DNA of 64,000 nucleotides from JAJYKC01 sp963823105. Its GTDB lineage: Bacteria > Acidobacteriota > Terriglobia > Bryobacterales > Bryobacteraceae. The translations under genes and the position numbers were made by a program. Below are positions 1 to 8,592 of this stretch, one piece after another. Under the pieces are notes generated by a model. The model did no database searches and was not told where the DNA came from. It was given only the letters and a program-made list of their open reading frames with translations. The DNA lies in contig CAWGKC010000017.1 of NCBI GenBank assembly GCA_963823105.1, positions 248,001-312,000 of the forward strand, given 5' to 3'. Within the stretch, counting starts at the first letter, position 1. Every line of letters starts with the position of its first letter.

Positions 1-163
1 GAAAGGCGTGTTGGACGCGCGGACGGAGAAGCGCGGGGACCAAATCGTAGAAGTGAATCTGCAGGCTCCGAAGGCGAACGACGAGCGGACGCGGGAGATT
101 CTGCGGGAACTGGGGCAACTGCATCCGGAAGATCCGCGCGAAGCGTTGTGGGTGGAGGTGTAG
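1..163 (+). CDS. dnaJ: DnaJ-family co-chaperone, C-terminal end (partial)
   Basis: The gene begins before the window; reading starts at base 2 and ends at TAG 161-163, leaving 53 residues. The visible peptide contains GDQIVEVNLQAPK and a C-terminal stretch with ERTREILRELGQL and ending WVEV. This matches the end of the substrate-binding C-terminal domain of DnaJ/CbpA proteins, where a 'GDQ.VEV.I..P' strand is followed by a short helix. DnaJ stimulates the DnaK ATPase and delivers unfolded substrates in the cytoplasm. The next gene is hspR, two bases downstream, as in the dnaK-grpE-dnaJ-hspR arrangement. The J domain lies outside the window, so DnaJ and CbpA cannot be separated by sequence alone. 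Confidence 0.8.
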   Translation, partial: KGVLDARTEKRGDQIVEVNLQAPKANDERTREILRELGQLHPEDPREALWVEV

Positions 164-165
164 CG

Positions 166-621
166 ATGGCGCGGGCGCGATCGAAGGCGGCGTATATGAT
201 CTCGGCGGTGGCCGAGCAGTATCAGATCCATCCGCAGACGCTGCGCTTGTATGAGCGGGAGGGGTTGCTGGCGCCGTCGCGGAGCGATGGGAACACGCGG
301 CTGTATACGGATGGGGATCTGGAGCGGCTGGAAGTGATCCTTAAGCTGACGCGGGATCTGGGAGTGAATCTGGCGGGGGTGGAGATCATCCTGAACATGC
401 GCGAGAAGATGGAAGCGATGCAGAACCAGATTCAGGAATTCATGGCGGGGTTGAACCGGGAGATTTCCTCGCGCACGCGGGCGGCGGGTGTGGGGGTGGA
501 GAATTCGCTGATTCCGGTGGTGTCGCGGAGCGGTGGTGGTGGCGGGGCCGGGGAAGAGGAAGCGGTGAGAGGGGGCGCGCGCGAAGATTCGACCGCTCTC
601 CGAACCAGCGCTTCGGCCTGA
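166..621 (+). CDS. hspR: HspR-like MerR-family heat-shock repressor
   Basis: A 151-residue protein starting at ATG 166, two bases after the dnaJ stop; an in-frame GTG at 148 would overlap dnaJ and is less likely. Residues about 10-80 form a MerR-type winged helix: the segments MISAVAEQY, HPQTLRLYEREGLL, SDGNTRLYT and DLGVNLAGVEIILNM are near-diagnostic of HspR. A coiled segment (REKMEAMQNQIQEFM) follows, then a low-complexity Gly/Glu/Arg tail. HspR represses chaperone operons by binding HAIR elements with DnaK as co-repressor. Position directly after dnaJ supports feedback control of its own operon. The operon promoter is outside the window, so no HAIR site can be checked here. Confidence 0.9.
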   Translation: MARARSKAAYMISAVAEQYQIHPQTLRLYEREGLLAPSRSDGNTRLYTDGDLERLEVILKLTRDLGVNLAGVEIILNMREKMEAMQNQIQEFMAGLNREISSRTRAAGVGVENSLIPVVSRSGGGGGAGEEEAVRGGAREDSTALRTSASA

Positions 622-770
622 GGAAACGGCAGCGGAAAAGTAGCTGCCGTGCGAAGCGGCGGCGCTGAGCCGGGATTGAACCGCGTGAGACGAATCGATA
701 TTGGCCGCTTTCGAGGAGGAGTTTTCGAGGGCCGCGGTAATCCCGGTTCGTGAGGTTCGTCATCGGAAGG

Positions 771-1214
771 CTATCCTGCTGCCATGGAAACAAATTGGAG
801 GCTGTCCAGGTGGCGGTAGTCCTTGGGATTGTTCGTCAGGAGCGGCGCCGCCAAAACCAGGGCTGTGGCAGCGATCCATGCGTCGGCCGAACTCATTTGA
901 CGTCCCTTGCGCGTACTCTCGTTCCGAATGGCGGCCCACGTCGAGCACAAGAGGCTGTCGGAATGGAGCACTGAGAAGTCAGCCAAGTACGTTTCCAGCA
1001 CGTCCCGTTTGCGCGGCCCCCAATTCGCATCAAGAGCGCCTTGGCGCATCTCGGCCAGAGTCATGAATGAAACGATCAACTCGGAACCGCGCATAATGGC
1101 GACGTAGCGCGGCGCAAATTCGGGATGCCACTTAAAGACAAAACTTGCGACGTCCGTATCAAGGACCAGTCTTGCCGTTGCTGTCGGAGGAACGGTCGGT
1201 GTGACGCTGCTCAT
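771..1214 (-). CDS. vapC: PIN-domain ribonuclease, VapC-like toxin
   Basis: A 147-residue protein with a complete PIN fold. The acidic metal-binding set is visible: D19 and D21 in LDTDV, E55 in TLAEM, D111 in SADAW, and the N129/D132 region in LLTNNPKDY. VapC toxins are Mg-dependent RNases that cleave tRNA or rRNA and are neutralised by a small partner encoded just upstream. Here a 67-residue gene lies upstream on the same strand and overlaps this one by 56 bases if the ATG at 1214 is used. The first ~14 residues are Pro/Thr-rich and precede the PIN core, so the true start may be a little downstream, though no convincing ATG or GTG is visible. Confidence 0.8.
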   Translation of the reverse strand: MSSVTPTVPPTATARLVLDTDVASFVFKWHPEFAPRYVAIMRGSELIVSFMTLAEMRQGALDANWGPRKRDVLETYLADFSVLHSDSLLCSTWAAIRNESTRKGRQMSSADAWIAATALVLAAPLLTNNPKDYRHLDSLQFVSMAAG

Positions 1215-1362
1215 AGACGCGGCTTACGAAGACCTCGGATTCCTCCGCCGTACCGGGGTCGATGTGGCTTAACAGCCGATCCAGTAAGAACGCGCCGCTC
1301 CGGATCAAGTTTGGCGGATCCTTGACGGGCTGTGGCGGGACACGATCCATCTCGTTGACCAT
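1159..1362 (-). CDS. Putative antitoxin partner of the PIN toxin
   Basis: A 67-residue small protein on the strand of the PIN toxin and immediately upstream of it, overlapping its 5' end by 56 bases. It has an Arg/Leu-rich segment and an acidic region (ESEVFVSRVYEQR) that could form a toxin-binding helix. No recognisable AbrB, RHH or Phd DNA-binding domain can be named from the sequence. The antitoxin role is inferred from position and size only. The long overlap would couple translation of the two proteins. Confidence 0.5.
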   Translation of the reverse strand: MVNEMDRVPPQPVKDPPNLIRSGAFLLDRLLSHIDPGTAEESEVFVSRVYEQRHTDRSSDSNGKTGP

Positions 1363-1478
1363 TGTAGCGCGGCACCTTTGGGTTTTTCGAAAGTCTGGTA
1401 AGTTAACGGCATCAAGTGGCGGGATCGGCGATTACAGTACGGTCCTCTCTCGCGGGCCGTCGCCAGCTATGCTCGCAT

Positions 1479-3909
1479 TTACTCGTATCTTAAGGCTTCC
1501 AGCGGATCGACTTTCGCGGCGCGGCGTACGGGCATCCAACAGGCTAACAGGGCGACGCCGGCGAATAAGAGGGCCACACCGATCAACGTGACCGGATCGC
1601 CGGGTTCCACTTCGAAGAGAAAGGATTTGAGGACGCGCGAAAGAACAATGGCTGCCGCGATGCCCGAGAGCACGCCGGAAGCAATCAATCGAAAACCCTC
1701 CGCGAATACGAGGTTCCGAATGTCCCGCCGTTCGGCGCCGACCGCCATGCGAATGGCGAGCTCGCGGCGGCGGGAGGCGACCGAGAGCGAGAGTACGCCA
1801 TAAATACCGACGAGCGTCAGCACGCTCCCGACGAGCGAAAAACCGACCAGCAACCGCATGGCGAAGATGCGGGAGGCGAGAGAATCGCCGCGAATCTGCT
1901 CCAGAGTTTTCGGGTTTTCGACGGCGACGGTGGGGTCGATGGAGTGCAACTCGCGTTGGACGGCGGCGACGAGCGAGTGCGGCTCGGCCACGGTGCGAAT
2001 TACGAGGTGCTTGGAAAACGCGCCGGCTTGCCAGAGGGAAAAATAGATCTCCGGCGCGGCGGCTTGCGTCAGGTCGTCGGTGCGACCGTTGGAGACCACG
2101 CCGACGATTTCGGTGGCGGGCTTCTGCCGTCCGTCGAACCACAGTTTCCGGCCAACTGCATCGCCGTGGGGAAAATAGCGATCGGCCAAGGCCTGGTTGA
2201 CGATGGCGACGCTGGGGGCTTTGCCGTCATCGGTGGAACGGAATTCCCTGCCCTGCAGCATCGCCAAGCCCAGGAGCTTGAAGTAATCCGGCGTGACGGA
2301 GCGCAGTGGCATGGCGATCCGGTCGCTTTCCTTGGCGGCCGGGGGTTGGCCTTCGATTTCGAGCGTCGCGGGCCAATTGTTACCTGTGAGGGGCACTCCC
2401 CACGCGAAGGCGGCGTATTGGACACCAGGCAGCGCCGAGACGCGCTCCAAGGCGCGCCGATGAAAATCGCCCCAATTGCCCTGCACGGCGGTGACGCTCA
2501 TCGTAAGGATTCGCCCCATGTTGTAACCGGATTGGACGTTGGCGATGTTCATCATCGTGCGAATGAGGAGACCGGCGCCGACAAGGAGCGCCAGGGTCAG
2601 CGCGGTCTGGACCATGGTTACTCCGCGGAGGAGACGGCGTTCTCCACGGCCGGCGCTGCTATTAGGGCCGGCGCTTTTGAGCACCGCGCATCGGGTCGAG
2701 GCTGGATGCGCGCAGCGCGGGAAAGATCCCGGCCAGAACGGCGGCGAGGACGGCCGTGGCGAATCCCCACGCGAGCACGGGCCAGCCGGTTGTCACCGAA
2801 TCCAGACGGGGAATGGCGTATCCGCCGATCGACTGGAACAACTTTACGGCTCCGAGCGCGAAGCCCACTCCGAGCGTTCCGCCCAGGACGGCCAGCAGCA
2901 GACTCTCGGCGGAAACTTGGCGGAAGAGGGCGACGCGGCCGATGCCCAGGGCGCTGCGCACGGCGTATTCCTGCTGGCGTTGCAGGCCGCGCACCAGGAG
3001 CAGGGCGGCGACGTTGCCGCAGGCGATCAAGAGGACGAGCGCCGCCGCGCCCAACAGCGGCAGCAGGATGCGGCGGCCGTCGTGATTCATTTCCTCCGCC
3101 AGAGACTGTAGCTTCGGGGCGATGCCTTGAAAGTCAGGGTCGGATTGAGCTTCTCTGGCGGCGATGAGCGCGAGTTCTTCTTGCGCTTGTTGGATGGTCG
3201 TCCCGCCGCGGAGCCGCGCTACCAGATCCCAATCCGGACGCTTCAGCCGCGCCGGGTCGGGAGTGACCGGGATCCAGAAGTCCACCAGAGCGTTGACATT
3301 GTAGTTCGGCTCGCGCGCCGCGCCGGGCGAGGGAAGGAAGCGAACGCCGCGAGGCATGATGCCGATGACCACGGGAGGCGCCTCCGACCGGCTGATGCGG
3401 ACGGTCTTGCCCAGGATTCGCGGGTCGCCGTTGAACTTCCGCCGCCAAAAGTCGTAGCCGAGGACGATGACCCGCGCCGGCCCCGGTTGGGTTTCCGACT
3501 CCGCGAAAACGCGACCCATCACGGGCTGCAGACCGGTGACGCGGAAGTAGTCCTTGGTGACGACCATTCCCTGGATCGATTCGCTGCCCTCGTTACTGAC
3601 GAGAAAATTAAATGTCCAGGAGTAGGCGGCGATTCCGTCGAACGACTTCGCCTCCTTTTGCCAATCCATCCATTGCGCGGCGGGCCAACCGCGCGGGTCC
3701 GCCAACTTCTGGCCGTCCGCGCGGACGGGAGGAACCAGCACGAGCTGCCGCGGTTGGCGATACGGCGGAGGCGTCAAGAGTACGCCTTGAATCAGGCTGA
3801 AGACCGCCGAGGTGGCGCCAATGCCCAAGGCCAGGGTGAGCACGGCGATCAGGCTGAAGCCGGGCTGCTTGCGCAACATTCGCACGGCAAAACGCAGATC
3901 TTGGAACAT
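1479..3909 (-). pseudogene. ADOP-type ABC transporter permease (MacB/FtsX family), frameshifted
   Basis: Two abutting frames make one ~810-residue protein of the acidobacterial duplicated-orphan-permease type. The first part (3909-2662, 415 aa) has the N-terminal membrane helix (SLIAVLTLALGIGATSAVF), a MacB periplasmic domain and the first FtsX unit (LLIACGNVAALLLVRG). The second (2684-1479, 401 aa) carries the second MacB domain and a C-terminal FtsX unit ending DPLEALRYE. The frame breaks at LDPMR: one extra G near 2684 shifts the reading so that a TAA follows 8 codons later. No ATPase gene is adjacent, as is usual for this family. The start codon directly follows the stop of the TIM-barrel gene. 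Substrate unknown; export or cell-envelope mechanotransmission is the family expectation. Confidence 0.8.
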
Positions 3910-4828
3910 TTATCGTCTCCCGGTGGCCGGTGATTGGTGTGTCGAGTTGGACGTATGCGATCCCGAAGGGTTAGGAGGGAGAGCGGCGCGGGCCTTCGCC
4001 AGGTATTCGCGGACGGTTTTCAGGTTGCGGCGCATGTCGCGGGGGATGGAGCCCGATGGCGCGGAGGTTTCCAGGTTTGCGAACCCGGTGTAGCCGATGG
4101 CGGTGATCGCGCTCATGACCGCGGCGAAATCGATGCGGCCGTCGCCGATGTAGCCTCGGTCCTTAAGATGCATCTGGCAGATGCGATCCTTGCCCAGCCA
4201 GCGGATCTCCTTCACTACGTCGAAGCCGTTCTCGGTCGAGTTGCCGACGTCGTAATAGACGCGGACGGCGGGGGATTGAGTGCGCTCCATGATGCGAACG
4301 TTGTCCTCGGCGGAAATGGTGTCTTCGAGGCCGAGCAGCACTCCGGCGCGCTCGGCTTCGCCGGCGATCTCTTTCAAGACATCGGCGACGTATTCGCGGT
4401 CGCGCTGCGTTTCGAGCGCGCCTTTGCCGAAGAATGGGAGCAGCACGACGCCGGCGTTCAAGGTCTTTGTGATCGGGATGCTATCGGCGACCCATTTCGG
4501 GCCGAGTTTGTCGTTCTTGAGGTAGTTGACGTGGAGAATGTCGAGGCAGGTTCCGGCGAGCGCGATGTTTTGGTTCTTCGCGGCGGCGAGATAACGGGCC
4601 TGGATCGCGGCGTTGTCGAGCGGGAGTTTGCCGTCGATGGGCTTGCGGCCCAGACTTACTTGGACGCCATCGAAGCCGAGCGATTTGGCCGAGCGAAACG
4701 GCATCGAGATCGCCGGCTTTATCGAGGTTCCAGTCGGTCACGCCGATTTTCGGCGCGGGCGAGTTGGCGGCGTTGAGGAGGGGCGAGATGAATGCGGAGG
4801 CCAGGAACGTTCTTCGTGAAATGGTCAT
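3910..4828 (-). pseudogene. Sugar phosphate isomerase/epimerase-like TIM-barrel protein, Tat signal, frameshifted
   Basis: The N-terminus (from ATG 4828) reads MTISRRTFLASAFISPL, a twin-arginine export signal, followed by KIGVTDWNLDKAGDLDA. The frame then shifts near 4704, and the xylose-isomerase-like TIM barrel continues from PFRSAKSLGFDGVQVS to 3910. Recognisable barrel elements include LLGLEDT, VRVYYDVGNS, ICQMHLKD and GFANLET, which supply the Glu/Asp/His metal ligands of the AP-endonuclease-2 superfamily. Such Tat-exported proteins are often annotated as sugar phosphate isomerases/epimerases; the real substrate is unknown. It overlaps the MetE-like gene by the ATGA at 4828-4825. Whether the shift is real or a sequencing error cannot be decided here. 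Confidence 0.75.
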
Positions 4829-6027
4829 GAGCGTGACCTGCCGGGCACGACGTCGATCTGAAGCATGGGATCGGCCGCTGGAACGTATGTTTCGGGCAGG
4901 CCAAGCTCGCGCCGCACGATGTTACAGCCTTGCGCGATGGCGCTGGATTTATAGAACGCGATCTCGCGGTTGCAGCCTTGGCGGCCGAAGCCGCAATCGC
5001 TAGACACGATGAGGCTCTCCACGGGAATGTACTTCAGGGCTTTGCGGATCTCGCCGGCCACGTCCTGAGGGCGATCGGCCTGAAGCGCGCGATGGCTTAC
5101 GGCGCCGATGCAGATTTTCTTTTTGAGGGCGTGCTTGAAAGGCTCGAACAGTTCGAGATCCTTCTGGTTGCGATCCTTCATTTCGAGCGTCCAGACGTCG
5201 CCACGGCAACGCTCGAGGTAGATCTCGATGGAGTTGGCGTAGCTGGTGTCCTCCATGACGCGCTGCATGTTCGGGTTGCCCCAACAGGTGTGGATCCACA
5301 GCTCGACGTCGTCGAGGCCCTGGACCTCGCGGTTGAAGGCGTCGATCATGAACTTCACTTCCTCGTGGTCTTTGCCGTAGGTGTTGGCCATGAAGTGGAA
5401 GGTCGGTTCTTCGATCTGGATGCACCGGCAGCCGGCGTCGCGCAAGGCGAGCAGCTCTTTGTTCATCGCCTCGGCCATGTCCCAGATCACTTGGCGCTTG
5501 TCGGTGTATTTGGGCGTGTGAATGTCGAGAAACAGCGCCATCACCTGGGAGCAGCAGGTGCCGAATTTGACGGGCTTGCGCGTCTTGGCTTGCGCGATGC
5601 GCCATAACTTCGGATAGGCGAGCGAGCGGTGCTCGATTTTGTCGACGACGTGGGGCCAGCGCCAGCCAGTGTAGATCTCGTTGAGCAGCGTGCCGGGCGG
5701 ATAGTGGAGCCACGGGGCGGTGGATTCTTCGGGCTGGAGGTAGTCGCCTTCGAAGCCGGCCCAGCGCTGCAGCGGATAGTGATGCCAGGCGCGGCCGGCG
5801 AGATCCTCGTCGGCGTGAAGGTCGCCGTGCGTGAGAATGTCGAGGCCGGCGCGCTCCTGATCGCCGATCACAACCGTCATCGCGTCCTGGAATTTCTCGC
5901 GGAAGTGGACGTCCAGCAGGCAGGTGTCGAGCGGACGGCCCCACATGCTGACGTCGAACCAGCGCGGGCGCGGAAACGATCCGGTGACGGTGCTGGGCAG
6001 AACCAGATCGGCGGTGGCGGTAAACAT
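4825..6027 (-). CDS. Cobalamin-independent methionine synthase (MetE C-terminal)-like protein
   Basis: About 400 residues with the UROD/MetE-like barrel. It opens with LVLPSTVTGSFPRP, typical of MetE-C paralogues. Zinc-ligand positions are visible: HTCWGN (His and Cys), an upstream IEEPTF Glu, and a late Cys in SSDCGFGR. The N-terminal MetE domain is absent, so this is a stand-alone catalytic-type domain, related to methyl- or CoM-transferring enzymes rather than a full methionine synthase. I chose ATG 6027 because GGGAG lies 7 bases upstream; an in-frame ATG at 6060 overlaps the ankyrin stop (ATGA) and would add 11 residues. It is translationally coupled to the TIM-barrel gene downstream. 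The methyl donor and acceptor are unknown. Confidence 0.75.
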   Translation of the reverse strand: MFTATADLVLPSTVTGSFPRPRWFDVSMWGRPLDTCLLDVHFREKFQDAMTVVIGDQERAGLDILTHGDLHADEDLAGRAWHHYPLQRWAGFEGDYLQPEESTAPWLHYPPGTLLNEIYTGWRWPHVVDKIEHRSLAYPKLWRIAQAKTRKPVKFGTCCSQVMALFLDIHTPKYTDKRQVIWDMAEAMNKELLALRDAGCRCIQIEEPTFHFMANTYGKDHEEVKFMIDAFNREVQGLDDVELWIHTCWGNPNMQRVMEDTSYANSIEIYLERCRGDVWTLEMKDRNQKDLELFEPFKHALKKKICIGAVSHRALQADRPQDVAGEIRKALKYIPVESLIVSSDCGFGRQGCNREIAFYKSSAIAQGCNIVRRELGLPETYVPAADPMLQIDVVPGRSRS

Positions 6028-6056
6028 CGGTTTCTCCCGCAGGCATTCTATCACCG

Positions 6057-7778
6057 TCACTTTCGTGGATCATTCGAGGCTTCGAGGAATTTGGCGATCT
6101 CAGTGAAACCTTTGTCCCGCGCGATCTGCGCGAGGGAGCGGCCGTCGGGATGGCGGGGGTGGGGAGCGGCGCCGTGGTCGAGCAATGCTCGAACGGCGCC
6201 GGTGTTTCCGCGAGCCACCATGCGAACCAGAGGCGTCTGCCAGTCCTCCGGCTTGGGCGCGCGCGACAGACATTCGGCGAAGGGGCGTTCCAAAGAGGCG
6301 GGATCGCGCGCCAGGATTTCGGGGATGCGATCGAGGCGGTTGTAATCGAGGGCGTCGAACAGGCAGATTCCCGGTTCACTGAGCAGTTTGTCGCGCAGGT
6401 CCGCGCGGTCGAAGAAATCCGCCCAACCAATCGCCGTGCTGTCGTACCAGGGGTCGCGTAGGGTCAGAGAGGCTCCGTGGGCCAGAAGAATGCGAAGGAT
6501 TTCCTCGTTCTCCGCAAGGACGCCGGTCTGCGTGATCGCCGGGTTGTCTTCCTGGTAGTTGGGATCGAAGCCGAGATCGAGGACGAGTTGCACGGCCGCT
6601 GCGTTCTTGGTCCAGACAGCGCGGTGAACCATATCTTTCGGGGCGCGGGCGAGAAGGTCCGGAGCGCGCTCCAGCATCGCGCGGGCGCCGGGTTCGTCGC
6701 CGGCCATGCAGAGCGAGATGAATTGTCCCGCGTCGTCCAGGGTCGAAACGGGCGCGCCGGCTTGTTCGAGCAGCCGCGCAACTTCCAAACGGCCGAGCCT
6801 GATCGCGTGCTCCCAGGGAGTTTTGCCTTGAAATTTTTCGCCGGTCCGGGCGTGATGCGCGAGTAACATCCGCACTTGACTGGCGTTCCCTTGGCGCGCG
6901 GCTTGAGCGAGCGCGCGTCCCATGAGGGTGATGCCATCCTGTCCCATTGCGTCCGGCTTCAGTCCGTGCCGAAGCAGCGTTTCCAGGCAGGCGTCCTGAT
7001 GGATGGAGAGCGCTTGTTCGTCGGCGGGGTCGGCGCCGCGGGTCAGCAGCAGTTCCGCCAACTCGCGCCAACGCGGATGCGGCGGTTGATTGGCGAGGCC
7101 GGTTGAGCCACCGCCGAACAAGCCGGTCAGCGCGGTGAAGCGGCGTGGGGTCTGGTTCAGCCGATCGTCGGCGTTGCCTTTCAGGGTATAGGCGTTCGGA
7201 TCCGCGCCGCGGTCCAGGAGAAGTTTGGCGGCGTCGATGGTGGAGTGCGCCGGATCGGCGGGTTGAACGCGGGAGTAGCAGGCGCAGATCAGAGGCGCCC
7301 ACCGATGCGGACCGGGGCGGTTGGCCAACTCCGGCTGCGCTTCGAGAAACGTCCGGACGGCGGCGGTGTTGCCGGCAGCCGCCGCGCACCAGATGTTCGC
7401 CTCCGAGAGCCAGCGTTTCTCGCGCAGCATCGCGGAGGCGCGGGCGTGAAACGAGCGGTGGTCGTAATGCGGATCGTCGTAGCAGAGGCAGGCGAGCTCC
7501 ACAAACTCATCGGGCAGTTCGCGGTTCGCCGCTTGGACGGCGGCCTTCAGTTGCGGCCAACTATCGAAGCCGGATTCACGCGCGAGCACAAGCTGGCAAT
7601 CGGTGAGGCGCGGCCGGACGTCGCGGAGGCTTTCGCCGGAGAGGCCTTCGTATTGCGGGTGAGCGGCGCGAACTCGCGCCAGTGCCTCGGGTGAGCCGGA
7701 GCACCATGCTTTGCACAGCGATTTCGCCTGTTTCTTGAGGTTTTCGAGAGATGGGTTTTCGGGGAGCGATTGGGTCAT
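6057..7778 (-). CDS. Ankyrin-repeat protein
   Basis: A 573-residue protein with a start supported by AAGGAAG seven bases before ATG 7778. After an N-terminal helical region (about 1-110; LENLKKQAKSL, SGFDSWPQLK) come multiple ankyrin-like units, for example AAAGNTAAVRTFLEAQPELAN, AAKLLLDRGADPNA, LAELLLTRGADP, VRMLLAHHARTGE and VRALLDHGAAPHP. There is no signal peptide, so it is probably cytoplasmic. Ankyrin arrays bind proteins; the target is unknown. The N-terminal block resembles that of other bacterial ankyrin proteins starting SLENLKKQAK. It is first in a closely packed minus-strand set with the MetE-like, TIM-barrel and permease genes. Confidence 0.85.
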   Translation of the reverse strand: MTQSLPENPSLENLKKQAKSLCKAWCSGSPEALARVRAAHPQYEGLSGESLRDVRPRLTDCQLVLARESGFDSWPQLKAAVQAANRELPDEFVELACLCYDDPHYDHRSFHARASAMLREKRWLSEANIWCAAAAGNTAAVRTFLEAQPELANRPGPHRWAPLICACYSRVQPADPAHSTIDAAKLLLDRGADPNAYTLKGNADDRLNQTPRRFTALTGLFGGGSTGLANQPPHPRWRELAELLLTRGADPADEQALSIHQDACLETLLRHGLKPDAMGQDGITLMGRALAQAARQGNASQVRMLLAHHARTGEKFQGKTPWEHAIRLGRLEVARLLEQAGAPVSTLDDAGQFISLCMAGDEPGARAMLERAPDLLARAPKDMVHRAVWTKNAAAVQLVLDLGFDPNYQEDNPAITQTGVLAENEEILRILLAHGASLTLRDPWYDSTAIGWADFFDRADLRDKLLSEPGICLFDALDYNRLDRIPEILARDPASLERPFAECLSRAPKPEDWQTPLVRMVARGNTGAVRALLDHGAAPHPRHPDGRSLAQIARDKGFTEIAKFLEASNDPRK

Positions 7779-8184
7779 AGCGGCTTCCTTTCATGGGCTC
7801 GTGGCCCCATTGCGCCCGAACGCTCGCATCGCCGGGCTGAAAGGACAGTCGTATGTCCAGGGATCGATTTTCCGATTCAGGCGGGCTTGGCCCTTTCCGC
7901 GAGCGGGTGGCACCCTGAAGTGCTTCAGGATTGAATTTAACGGATGGGAATCGCTGGCGTCAACTGGCCTTCGCCGTGTGTCGGCGCAAACTAGAAAAGT
8001 CCTAACCTGACCCGGCGCAGCCGCAACCAAACCGGGAAATCCGTCGCGATACCGGAATGGGCGTGGAGCTATTAACGGCGCGCGGTGGTTCAAACCAAGC
8101 AACCCCGCGTGCGTCCGATACTCACATTCCACTATCGCCGTCTCACCAACGCCCTTCCACGCTCCACGGGAAGGGAAGACCGAC
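7779..8184. other. Intergenic region between divergent genes
   Basis: About 400 bases separate the minus-strand ankyrin gene from the plus-strand small secreted protein. I see the ankyrin Shine-Dalgarno sequence at its left edge and GGGAAGGGA before the GTG at 8185. No RNA gene, repeat or convincing promoter hexamers were recognised. It must hold promoters for both directions. Confidence 0.4.
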
Positions 8185-8520
8185 GTGAAACTCGCGCGCG
8201 TTTTGTTAGCCGCCTCCGGCGCCGGCGCAGGGCCAGCATCGAGGGCTGGGTGATCGATTCCGCCTGCACCTTCACCAAGCAGCTTGAGAATCCCATCAGC
8301 CCTCAAAAGCGCCATCGCCTGCGCCGGGAAAGGCTCCCCTCTCGTCGTCCTGGGCGGCGGCGGCGTGATCTACTACCCCATCTCCGATCAAACCCGCGCC
8401 GCCGGCCAGAACGCTAAACTCGTGCCCTTCGCCGGCAAACGCGCGTCCATCTCCGGCAAAGTTTACGAGCGGGATGGCGCCCACGCCATCGTCATCGATA
8501 AGATCGAAGCCGAAAAGTAA
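8185..8520 (+). pseudogene. Small secreted protein, two compensating frameshifts
   Basis: Start GTG 8185 follows AAGGGA at a good distance. The first frame gives a signal peptide (VKLARVLLAASGAG). Then the reading must jump to a second frame for ASIEGWVIDSACTFTKQLENPISP and back to the first frame near 8310 for AIACAGKGSPLVVLGGGGVIYYPISDQ, ending IVIDKIEAEK at 8520. Joined, these give a ~110-residue exported protein with a Cys pair and a beta-rich OB-like end (ASISGKVYERDGAHAIVI), a type common in Acidobacteriota and of unknown function. The two shifts restore frame, so local indels of opposite sign are likely. Confidence 0.6.
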
Positions 8521-8592
8521 ATCCGCCCAATCCCCTTCCGCCTCGTTTCTTGGTACGGTGAATCGTCACTGGATTTGTCGCGAATAATTCGA

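Noticed and set aside
2662..2684. Programmed frameshift or two separate half-permeases at the overlap of the first ADOP
   Set aside because: No slippery heptamer or downstream structure is evident, and other ADOPs in the window are single chains; a one-base insertion is simpler.
1944..3167. 407-codon open frame on the plus strand
   Set aside because: It lies opposite the FtsX permease, whose membrane and MacB motifs are clear; the plus-strand product is Arg/Gly-rich and has no domain.
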